The translations under genes and the position numbers were made by a program. This document shows positions 43,222 through 50,694 of a stretch of 64,000 bases of DNA, in pieces. The stretch is from positions 248,001 through 312,000 of the forward strand of contig NZ_JBKQWU010000001.1 of the NCBI RefSeq assembly GCF_047275745.1, written 5' to 3'. Numbering within the stretch: the first letter of the stretch is position 1; each line of letters starts with the position of its first letter. Origin of the DNA: Amaricoccus sp047275745. Lineage in GTDB: Bacteria > Pseudomonadota > Alphaproteobacteria > Rhodobacterales > Rhodobacteraceae. The notes under the pieces are model-generated. The model searched no databases. It was not told where the DNA came from and was given only the letters and a program-made list of their open reading frames with translations.

Positions 43222-44529
43222 ATGGACAAAGGCCAGATATTCGCCGTCGCGCTCGCCGCCTGCGCCGCCGGGACGCTGCCCGCCGAGGCCCAGACCCAGA
43301 TCAGCTGGTGGCACGCGATGGCCGGCGCGAACGCCGAGGTGGTGACCAAGATCGCCACCGATTTCAACGCGGCGCAGTCGGACTACGCGGTGATGCCCGT
43401 CTTCAAGGGCACCTATCCCGAGACGCTGAACGCCGGCATTGCCGCCTTCCGCGCGCGTCAGGCGCCCGACATCATCCAGGTCTTCGACGTCGGGACCGGC
43501 GTCATGATGGCCGCGGAGGGCGCGGTGAAGCCGGTGGCCGAGGTGCTGGAGGACGCAGGCCTGACCTTCGACAAGAGCCAGTATCTGCCGGGCATCGTCG
43601 CCTATTATTCGCGGCCCGACGGCACGATGCTGAGCTTTCCCTATAACTCCTCCTCGCCGATCCTCTATTACAACAAGGACATTTTCGAGAAGGCCGGGCT
43701 CGACGTGGACACGCCGCCCAAGACCTGGAGCGAGGTCTGGGAAATGGCGAAGACCATCAAGGAATCGGGGGCGGCGCCCTGCGGCTATACATCGACCTGG
43801 CTCACCTGGATCCATCTCGAGAATTTCGCCGCCTGGAACAACACGCCCTATGCGACGAACGAGAACGGTCTCGCGGGCGGGGACGCGGAACTCCAGATCA
43901 ACGCGCCGCTCTATGCGAACCATTTCCAGGAACTCGCCGATCTCGCCAAGGACGGCACCTTCCGATACGGCGGCCGCACCTCCGAGGCGAAGCAGATCTT
44001 TCTCGCCGGCGAATGCGGCATCTTCACCGAGAGCTCGGGCGGGCTCGGCGATATCGTCAAATCCGGCATGAACTACGGCATCGGCCAGTTGCCCTATGAC
44101 ACCGAGGCCGAGGGCGCCCCGCAGAACACGATCCCGGGCGGCGCGAGCCTCTGGGTCTTCGGCGGCAAGTCGGACGAGACCTACCAGGGCATCGCCGCCT
44201 TCTTCGAATACCTGTCGCGGACGGAGGTTCAGGAATACCTGCACCAGACCTCGGGTTACCTGCCGGTGACGATGGCGGCCTATGAGGCGACCAAGGCTTC
44301 AGGCTTCTACGAGGAGAACCCGGGGCGCGAGACGCCGATCACCCAGATGATGGGCAAGGAGCCGACCGCGAATTCCAGGGGCGTCCGCCTCATCAACCTG
44401 CCGCAGGTTCGCGACATCGAGAACGAGGAATTCGAGCGGATGCTCGCCGGCGAACAGACCGCGCAGGAGGCGCTCGACAACGCCGTCGAGCGTGGCAACG
44501 CCGCCATCCAGTCGGCGCTCGGGAACTGA
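43222..44529 (+). CDS. ugpB: sn-Glycerol-3-phosphate ABC transporter, binding protein
   Basis: A 435-residue periplasmic protein. The signal peptide ends near PAEAQTQ. The mature start ISWWHAMAGANAEVV and the ligand-pocket stretches PDIIQVFDVGTGVMMAAEG, FPYNSSSPILYYNKD and TSGYLPVTMAAYE are UgpB-like. It binds glycerol-3-phosphate or its diesters and delivers them to UgpAE. AGGGAGA lies 7 nt before the ATG. It heads a complete ugpBAEC operon; two hairpins separate it from ugpA. Confidence 0.92.
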   Translation: MDKGQIFAVALAACAAGTLPAEAQTQISWWHAMAGANAEVVTKIATDFNAAQSDYAVMPVFKGTYPETLNAGIAAFRARQAPDIIQVFDVGTGVMMAAEGAVKPVAEVLEDAGLTFDKSQYLPGIVAYYSRPDGTMLSFPYNSSSPILYYNKDIFEKAGLDVDTPPKTWSEVWEMAKTIKESGAAPCGYTSTWLTWIHLENFAAWNNTPYATNENGLAGGDAELQINAPLYANHFQELADLAKDGTFRYGGRTSEAKQIFLAGECGIFTESSGGLGDIVKSGMNYGIGQLPYDTEAEGAPQNTIPGGASLWVFGGKSDETYQGIAAFFEYLSRTEVQEYLHQTSGYLPVTMAAYEATKASGFYEENPGRETPITQMMGKEPTANSRGVRLINLPQVRDIENEEFERMLAGEQTAQEALDNAVERGNAAIQSALGN

Positions 44530-44544
44530 GGCGCGCGATGCCTC

Positions 44545-44585
44545 TCCGGCCCTTCGGGGCCGGATATACCCGGCGAAGCGCCGGG
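44545..44585 (+). promoter_or_regulatory. Two tandem intercistronic hairpins between ugpB and ugpA
   Basis: TCCGGCCC-TTCG-GGGCCGGA (44545-44564) is a perfect 8-bp stem with a UUCG tetraloop. After a short AT linker comes CCCGGCG-AAG-CGCCGGG (44569-44585), a perfect 7-bp stem. No T-run follows. Such elements commonly protect the 3' end of a binding-protein message so that it exceeds the permease message. Confidence 0.75.
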
Positions 44586-44611
44586 CGAGGCCAACCGGGC
44601 CCGGAGTTGCC

Positions 44612-45493
44612 ATGAACCGCGCGACCTTCCCACAGAAGCTGCTGCCCTATCTGCTCGTAGCGCCACAGCTCGCGATCAGCCTCGTCTTCTTCTACTGGCC
44701 GGCGGGTCAGGCGATGCTGCAATCGACGCGGCGCGAGGACCCGTTCGGCCTCTCGTCGCAATTCGTCGGTCTCGCGAATTTCCGCGCGGTCCTGAACGAT
44801 CCGGCCTGGCTCAACTCCTTCCAGGTGACGCTGGTCTTCTCGGCCTGGACCGCCTTCCTCTCGATGGCGATCGCGCTTCTGCTCGCGACGCAGGCGGAAA
44901 AGCTCGTGCGCGGCAAGGGCGTCTACCGCACGCTCCTGATCTGGCCCTACGCGGTGGCGACGGCGATCGCGGGGATGCTCTGGCTCTTTCTCTTCAACCC
45001 CTCCTTCGGCACGCTCGCCTGGCCGCTCCGCCAGCTTGGCATCGCCTGGGACCCGGTCCTGAACGGCACGCATGCGATGATCCTGGTCATCGGCGCGGCG
45101 GCCTGGAAGCAGATCAGCTACAATTTCCTCTTCTTCGTCGCGGGGCTGCAGGCGATCCCGAAATCGCTCCTCGAAGCGGCGGCGATCGACGGGGCGGGCG
45201 GCGCGCGGCGGTTCTGGACCATCACCTTCCCGCTTCTGGCGCCCACGACCTTCTTCCTGCTCGTGGTCAACACCGTCTACGCGCTCTTCGACACCTTCGG
45301 GATCATCCATGCCGTCACCGGCGGCGGGCCCGGCAAGGCGACGGAGACGCTGGTCTACAAGGTCTACAACGACGGCTTCGTGAACCTGCGGCTCGGAACC
45401 TCGGCCGCGCAGTCGGTGATCCTGATGGCGATCGTGATCGCGCTGACCGCGATCCAGTTCCGCTACATCGAGCGGAGGGTGCATTATGGCTGA
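44612..45493 (+). CDS. ugpA: sn-Glycerol-3-phosphate ABC transporter permease UgpA
   Basis: A 293-residue inner-membrane permease with six membrane segments. The EAA loop (EAAAIDGAGGARRFWTITFP) contacts the ATPase, and the N-terminal PYLLVAPQLAISLVFFYWPA is typical of UgpA. The ATG at 44612 has GGAG 6 nt upstream; a longer frame would start inside ugpB. It overlaps ugpE by 8 bp. Confidence 0.93.
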   Translation: MNRATFPQKLLPYLLVAPQLAISLVFFYWPAGQAMLQSTRREDPFGLSSQFVGLANFRAVLNDPAWLNSFQVTLVFSAWTAFLSMAIALLLATQAEKLVRGKGVYRTLLIWPYAVATAIAGMLWLFLFNPSFGTLAWPLRQLGIAWDPVLNGTHAMILVIGAAAWKQISYNFLFFVAGLQAIPKSLLEAAAIDGAGGARRFWTITFPLLAPTTFFLLVVNTVYALFDTFGIIHAVTGGGPGKATETLVYKVYNDGFVNLRLGTSAAQSVILMAIVIALTAIQFRYIERRVHYG

Positions 45494-46358
45494 CGCCCGC
45501 GATCAGGGCATGGTCGGCGCCAGCCGCTCGGGGCAGTGGGTCGCGCATTTCCTGCTGGTGATCGGCGTGATCGTCGTGGCCTTCCCGATCTACTACGTCA
45601 CCGTCGCCTCGACGCATTCGCTGCAGACCATCCTGCGCCCGCCGCTGCCGATGCTGCCGGGCGGCGAGGCGGTCGCGAACTACGCGGATGCGATCGGCGG
45701 CGGCGTCGGCCGGATCGGTGGAGTCGGCGTCGGGCGGCTCCTCTGGAACACCACGCTCGTCGCGATGGCGGTCGCGCTCGGCAAGATCACGATCTCGATC
45801 ATGTCGGCCTATGCCATCGTCTTCTTCCGCTTCCCGCTCCGCATGGTGTTCTTCTGGCTCATCTTCATCACGCTGATGCTGCCCGTCGAGGTGCGTATCC
45901 TGCCGACCTACAAGGTCATGGTGGACCTGCGCCTCATCGACACCTACGCGGGGCTCATCCTGCCGCTCATCGCCTCGGCGACGGCGACGCTCCTGTTCCG
46001 GCAGTTCTTCCTGACGATCCCGAACGAGCTTCTGGAAGCGGCGCGCGTCGATGGCGCGGGACCCTGGCGGTTCTTCAAGGATATCGTGCTGCCGCTCTCG
46101 GCGACCAATATCGCGGCGCTCTTCGTCATCACCTTCATCTATGGCTGGACGCAGTATCTCTGGCCGCTGCTGGTGACCAATTCCAATTCGATGAACACGA
46201 TCATCATCGCGCTGCGCAAGATGATCTCCTTCGCCGACGCGGACACGCCCTGGAACCTCGTCATGGTGACCTGCGTCTTCGCGATCCTGCCGCCGATCCT
46301 CGTCGTCGTGCTGATGCAGCGGTGGTTCGTGAAGGGCCTCGTGGAGACCGAAAAGTAA
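45486..46358 (+). CDS. ugpE: sn-Glycerol-3-phosphate ABC transporter permease UgpE
   Basis: A 290-residue permease with six membrane segments and EAA loop EAARVDGAGPWRFFKDIVLP. YGWTQYLWPLLVTNSNSMNT is UgpE-like. It pairs with UgpA to form the channel. It begins 8 bp before the ugpA stop and ends TAATG into ugpC, so the whole set is translationally coupled. Confidence 0.93.
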   Translation: MADARDQGMVGASRSGQWVAHFLLVIGVIVVAFPIYYVTVASTHSLQTILRPPLPMLPGGEAVANYADAIGGGVGRIGGVGVGRLLWNTTLVAMAVALGKITISIMSAYAIVFFRFPLRMVFFWLIFITLMLPVEVRILPTYKVMVDLRLIDTYAGLILPLIASATATLLFRQFFLTIPNELLEAARVDGAGPWRFFKDIVLPLSATNIAALFVITFIYGWTQYLWPLLVTNSNSMNTIIIALRKMISFADADTPWNLVMVTCVFAILPPILVVVLMQRWFVKGLVETEK

Positions 46359-47410
46359 TGGCAACCGTCTCGCTCAGGGATGTCCGCAAGTCCTACGGCC
46401 CGACGCAGGTGATCCACGGCGTCTCGATCGACATCGCCGATGGCGAATTCGTCGTGATCGTGGGCCCTTCCGGCTGCGGCAAGTCCACGCTGCTCCGCAT
46501 GGTCGCCGGGCTCGAAGCCATCACCTCGGGGACGATCGAAATCGCCGGGCGGGCGGTGAACGATCTGGAGCCGCGCGCGCGCGACATCGCGATGGTGTTC
46601 CAGAACTACGCGCTCTATCCGCACATGAGCGTCTTCGACAACATGGCCTACGGGCTCCGGATTTCGGGCGTCCGGGGCGCGGAGTTGCGCGCGCGCGTCG
46701 AAGCGACGGCGGCGATGCTGGAACTGACGCCCTTCCTCGCCCGCAAGCCGCGCGAGCTTTCCGGCGGTCAGCGGCAGCGCGTCGCGATGGGCCGGGCGCT
46801 GGTGCGCGGGCCGGCGGCCTTCCTGCTCGATGAGCCGCTCTCGAACCTCGATGCGAAGCTCCGGGTGCAGATGCGGCTGCAGATCAAGGAACTGCAACGC
46901 TCGGTCGGGACCACCGCGCTCTATGTGACGCATGACCAGGTGGAGGCGATGACTCTGGCCGACCGGCTTATCGTGATGAACGAGGGCCGCGCGGAACAGA
47001 TCGACGCGCCGATGAAGATCTATCTGGAACCGGCGAGCACCTTCGTCGCGGGCTTCATCGGCTCGCCCGCGATGAACATCCTGCCCGCCGAGGGCACCGA
47101 GCGCGGCGTGCGCCTTGGCGGCGTCGACCTGCCGCTCGGCCGCGCCGCGCCCGCGGCCGATGTGCTCGTCGGCATTCGCCCCGAGGATCTCGAAGCGGCG
47201 CCGGAGGGCGAGGGCCTGCCGCTGACCGTGCAGGCCGTCGAACTCCTCGGCGCCGATGCCTTCGCCCATGCGGCGGCGCCCGGCGGCGGCACGATCGTCT
47301 TGCGCGTACCCGGCAAGCAGGCGCTCACCCCCGGCCAGCGCGTCGGCGCGGTCCCCGTCCCCGGGCTCGCGCATTTCTTCGATCCGGCGACCGGGCGGCG
47401 CATCCCCTGA
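46358..47410 (+). CDS. ugpC: sn-Glycerol-3-phosphate ABC transporter ATPase UgpC
   Basis: A 350-residue MalK-type ATPase: Walker A GPSGCGKST, signature LSGGQRQRVAMGRA, Walker B AFLLDEPLSNLD and switch His in YVTHDQVEAMT. A TOBE-type regulatory domain follows from about residue 240. It powers the UgpAE channel. No ugpQ phosphodiesterase follows. The stop codon is part of a 12-bp tandem duplication (47408-47431). Confidence 0.93.
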   Translation: MATVSLRDVRKSYGPTQVIHGVSIDIADGEFVVIVGPSGCGKSTLLRMVAGLEAITSGTIEIAGRAVNDLEPRARDIAMVFQNYALYPHMSVFDNMAYGLRISGVRGAELRARVEATAAMLELTPFLARKPRELSGGQRQRVAMGRALVRGPAAFLLDEPLSNLDAKLRVQMRLQIKELQRSVGTTALYVTHDQVEAMTLADRLIVMNEGRAEQIDAPMKIYLEPASTFVAGFIGSPAMNILPAEGTERGVRLGGVDLPLGRAAPAADVLVGIRPEDLEAAPEGEGLPLTVQAVELLGADAFAHAAAPGGGTIVLRVPGKQALTPGQRVGAVPVPGLAHFFDPATGRRIP

Positions 47411-47431
47411 CATTGCTGATGACATTGCTGT
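47408..47431 (+). repeat. 12-bp tandem duplication spanning the ugpC stop codon
   Basis: TGACATTGCTGA (47408-47419) is followed by TGACATTGCTGT (47420-47431). The first TGA is the ugpC stop codon. The copies differ only at the last base. Confidence 0.85.
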
Positions 47432-47513
47432 CGGGGTTGATGGCGGGCCATTGCGATCGGCGCGGCGATCGGGAATGATCCGCCGCGACGGCGGAGGAAG
47501 GAGCCAGGAACGG

Positions 47514-48134
47514 ATGGCAGCGGATGGCGCGGGAACGCGGACGGGCGGAACCCGCAAGGGGTACTACGAGAGCGGCGCCTACTGGCGCAAGCGGACCGAC
47601 CTCATGTACTATCAGTATTTCAAGTACTTCGTGCGCTGCCTCGCCCCGAATGCGAAGAGCCTTATAGACATCGGCTCCGGCAACGCGCCCTATCTCGAAT
47701 GGTTCGACTGGATTCCGGATCGCGTCTCCTTCGACAAGGCCCATCCCTATCAGTCGGAGACGGTGCGAGGGCTGGAAGGCGATTTCTTCACCTTCGATTT
47801 CGGCCAGCGTTTCGATCTCGTGACCTGCATGCAGGTGCTGGAGCATATCCCAGACGCGGAGCGGTTCGCGCGGCGGTTGACGGAGATCGGCGATCTGCTG
47901 CTGGTCTCGGTGCCGTTCCGATGGCCGAAGGGGCAGACGCGGGGCCATGTGAACGACCCGGTCGATCTGAAGAAACTGTCGCGCTGGTTCGGGCGGGAGC
48001 CGAACTACAGCATGATCGTGCGCGAGCCTTTCGTGAAACGCGCCGGCGCCCGGCTCTTCGCGATCTACGATCCGGACCCGGAGCGGGTCTTCAACGCGAA
48101 GATCCGCCATACCGCCCGGCCGCTGGCGGACTGA
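47514..48134 (+). CDS. SAM-dependent methyltransferase, class I (tandem paralogue 1)
   Basis: A 206-residue protein. SAM-binding motif I is DIGSGNAPYLEW (about 50-61), and LVTCMQVLEHIPDAE gives the post-II acidic/His region of type 11 methyltransferases. No signal peptide. It resembles the next gene along nearly its whole length (GAYWR, YYQYFK, EWFDWIPDRVS, RLTEIGDLLL, WFGREPNY, IYDPDP). It sits upstream of glycosyltransferase genes, suggesting methylation of a sugar or nucleotide-sugar precursor. The ATG at 47514 lies after an A/G-rich ribosome site. Substrate unknown. Confidence 0.82.
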   Translation: MAADGAGTRTGGTRKGYYESGAYWRKRTDLMYYQYFKYFVRCLAPNAKSLIDIGSGNAPYLEWFDWIPDRVSFDKAHPYQSETVRGLEGDFFTFDFGQRFDLVTCMQVLEHIPDAERFARRLTEIGDLLLVSVPFRWPKGQTRGHVNDPVDLKKLSRWFGREPNYSMIVREPFVKRAGARLFAIYDPDPERVFNAKIRHTARPLAD

Positions 48135-48232
48135 CGCCACGGGAAGCGTGATGCGCCCGGCCTTGCCTCTCCCGCGGGAAAGTGGAGGAGTGCGCGCCGG
48201 ACAGGGACAACCGGACGGAAGAGGTTGAGGCG

Positions 48233-48838
48233 ATGGCCGGACAGAAGCCCGCGGGCGGCATCGAGAGCTATGGCACGGGCGCCTACTGGCGCGACCGGAT
48301 GGACCTGCTCTACTATCAGTACTTCAAGTTCTTCATCCGCTGCCTCGGTCCCAATGCCAGGAGCATGATCGACGTGGGCTCCGGGAACGTGCCCTATCTC
48401 GAATGGTTCGACTGGATTCCCGACCGGGTCTCGATCGACCTCGACTACCCTTACGAATCAGGGAAGGTGAAGGGGATCAAGGGCAACCTGCTCGACACCG
48501 ATCTGGGCCGGAAATTCGAGCTCGTGACCTGCATGCAGGTGCTTGAACACGTGCCCGAGGTCGAGGCTTTCGCGAAGCGCCTGACGGAGATCGGCGATTT
48601 GCTCCTGATCTCGGTGCCGTACAAATGGCCGAAGGGGCTCGTGAAGACGCATGTGAACGACCCGGTCGATCTCGACAAGGTCGTGAAATGGTTCGGGCGG
48701 GAGCCGAACTACCACCTCGTGGTGCGCGAGCCCTTCAAGAAGCGCACCGGCGCGCGGATGTTCGCGATCTACGATCCCGACCCGAAACGGGTATTCGATG
48801 CCAAGATCCGCCACTCGGCACGCCCGCCCATCGACTGA
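48233..48838 (+). CDS. SAM-dependent methyltransferase, class I (tandem paralogue 2)
   Basis: A 201-residue sister of the preceding gene, with DVGSGNVPYLEW as motif I and LVTCMQVLEHVPEVE conserved. The changes are spread along the chain (IDLDYPYES against FDKAHPYQS near residues 75-85), so both copies look intact rather than one decaying. ATG 48233 has GAGG upstream. It ends 15 bp from the convergent glycosyltransferase gene. A shared role in surface polysaccharide modification is plausible but not shown. Confidence 0.82.
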   Translation: MAGQKPAGGIESYGTGAYWRDRMDLLYYQYFKFFIRCLGPNARSMIDVGSGNVPYLEWFDWIPDRVSIDLDYPYESGKVKGIKGNLLDTDLGRKFELVTCMQVLEHVPEVEAFAKRLTEIGDLLLISVPYKWPKGLVKTHVNDPVDLDKVVKWFGREPNYHLVVREPFKKRTGARMFAIYDPDPKRVFDAKIRHSARPPID

Positions 48839-48852
48839 GCGGAACGCGCCGG

Positions 48853-50694
48853 TCAGGGCACGAGCTCGAACGGCCCGTCGACCGGCGGATGCTCCTCGCC
48901 GAAGAAGATCCCGACCCGCGACGCCAGCCTGAGCTTCGCGCCCGGCAGGATCGCGCGCATCCCCTCGCCCGCGATCAGCATCGCATGGGCGTTGGGCAGA
49001 TCGCGCGGCGGCGCGGAGAAGGCCGGCCAGTGGAAGATCCCGATTTTGGCGCCTGGATGCGCGGCGACCTCGGCGCGCATCCCCGCGAGGATCGCCGGAT
49101 CGGTACAATCGCCGATCAGCAGGAAATCGAGTTCGACCGGCCCTTCGACCCGGCCCAGCGCCTCCGGCGGCACCGCCGCGTGGCGCCAGCGCCAGTCGGT
49201 CAGCGCCGGGCCGCCGGGGCGTTCGCGATCGGCGCGGGCCACGGCGTGATAGATCTGGCGCAGGCCGAAATGAACGCTCCGCGCATGCGTGACCCTGGTC
49301 CGCGTCAGCGAGCTATCGGCGTCGAGCGCGAAGGCGAGCGGCGCCTGAGGCAGGATGGTCACCACCGATTTCTCGCCCTTCGCCGCCCGCGCGCGGGTAA
49401 TGAAATCGGCGTCGGCCCCGACCCTGACCGGGTCCCAGGGCCCGAGCTCATGGGCGATCTCGCGCCGGAACAGGAAGGAGGAATGGCTGAAGAACAGTAT
49501 CCGTCGGCCGATCCGCCAGTTCGGCGTCACGCGCAGATCGGCCCGGGCGCGCACCCAGTAGCAGCAGGCGCCGACGAGCTTCGGCTTCTTCGCCAACGCC
49601 GCCACCAGCCGCTCGATCTTCTGCGGATGCGACCAGTCGTCGGCGTCATGCGTCGTGACGAAAGCCCCGCTCGCGACGGCGAGCCCGCGGTTGCGCGCGG
49701 CATAGGCGCCGGCATTGGTGCCCTGGCGGATGACGCGGATGCGCGGGTCCGCCGCCGCCAGCGCCTCCGCGCGGGCGACCGTCGCATCGGTCGAGCAATC
49801 GTCCACGACGATGATTTCGAGATCGCGGTAGCTCTGCTCCATGAGTGAGCGGAGCGCGATCCCGATGCTCGCCTCGGCGTTGTAGCAGGGCACGACGACG
49901 CTGACCCGGCCCTGATCCGACGCCGCGGCCGGAACGTTCGACGTGAGATTGTCGAAACCGAGCGGTCGGTCGCGGTCCGCGCGCCGGATCGGCGCCAGCC
50001 CCGCGCGGGTCAGCACGCCGTTCACCGCCGCGAGCCGCGCCTCGTCCTCCGCCTCGTAATTCGCAAGCGCGAGCACCGCGTCGGCGTCGACGCCGCCACC
50101 CTGCCGGACCAGCTTGCCGAAGGCGTGCCGGGCCCCGTCGCGGTCGCCCATCGCGTCGAGGATGAAACCTTCGCGCATGTAGCGGTCGGCGATGTCGCGC
50201 TGTCTCGGCAGGCCCTCCACCGCCCGGCAGGTCGCGAGCGCCCGCTCCCAGTCCCCGGCGAAGGCATACCAGGCGGAGAGCTTCGTCAGCGCGTCGTATC
50301 GGTCGCCCCAGGCATAGCCGGGATCGGCCGCGATCCGCTCGAGCGCCGGGGCCGCGGTGGACGAGAGCCCGCCCCAGAGATGATGGATCGCGCGCAGCGT
50401 CTCCTCGCGGCGCGCTTCCTCCTCGGTCGCGAGCCGGCCAGCCTCGATGCGCGGCTCGAACCGCTCGGCCGGGCGGCGGCGGATGCGCTGGACCACGCGC
50501 CGCATCGGCTCGGTCGCCTGCCAGCCGAAACTCCGGCGGGCGGCGGCGTGATGCGCTTCGACGGAGCGGCCATAGGCGCGAAGCTCGGCGATCTCGGCCT
50601 CGGTCGCGCTCCGGGCTTCCTCGAGCGCGGCGAGTCTTTCGTCAAGCAGGTCCCGGTCGAGCGCGGTCGGAGCGGTGGGATGGGCGGGCATCAT
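48853..50694 (-). CDS. Glycosyltransferase with intact GT2 domain and truncated C-terminal domain
   Basis: A 613-residue protein. An N-terminal coiled coil (residues ~12-60, LDERLAALEEARSATEAEI) precedes a helical repeat region to about 260. The GT2 (GT-A fold) domain follows, starting VSVVVPCYNAEASIGIALRS, with the nucleotide-sugar acid VVDD and the catalytic DADD at 350-353 (HDADDWSHP). The last ~100 residues (LDFLLIGDCTDPAILAG) look like only the first half of the GT-B-type domain found complete in the neighbouring paralogue. Its start overlaps that gene's stop (ATGA). Likely role: transfer of a sugar onto a surface glycan, cytoplasmic face. Confidence 0.85.
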   Translation of the reverse strand: MMPAHPTAPTALDRDLLDERLAALEEARSATEAEIAELRAYGRSVEAHHAAARRSFGWQATEPMRRVVQRIRRRPAERFEPRIEAGRLATEEEARREETLRAIHHLWGGLSSTAAPALERIAADPGYAWGDRYDALTKLSAWYAFAGDWERALATCRAVEGLPRQRDIADRYMREGFILDAMGDRDGARHAFGKLVRQGGGVDADAVLALANYEAEDEARLAAVNGVLTRAGLAPIRRADRDRPLGFDNLTSNVPAAASDQGRVSVVVPCYNAEASIGIALRSLMEQSYRDLEIIVVDDCSTDATVARAEALAAADPRIRVIRQGTNAGAYAARNRGLAVASGAFVTTHDADDWSHPQKIERLVAALAKKPKLVGACCYWVRARADLRVTPNWRIGRRILFFSHSSFLFRREIAHELGPWDPVRVGADADFITRARAAKGEKSVVTILPQAPLAFALDADSSLTRTRVTHARSVHFGLRQIYHAVARADRERPGGPALTDWRWRHAAVPPEALGRVEGPVELDFLLIGDCTDPAILAGMRAEVAAHPGAKIGIFHWPAFSAPPRDLPNAHAMLIAGEGMRAILPGAKLRLASRVGIFFGEEHPPVDGPFELVP

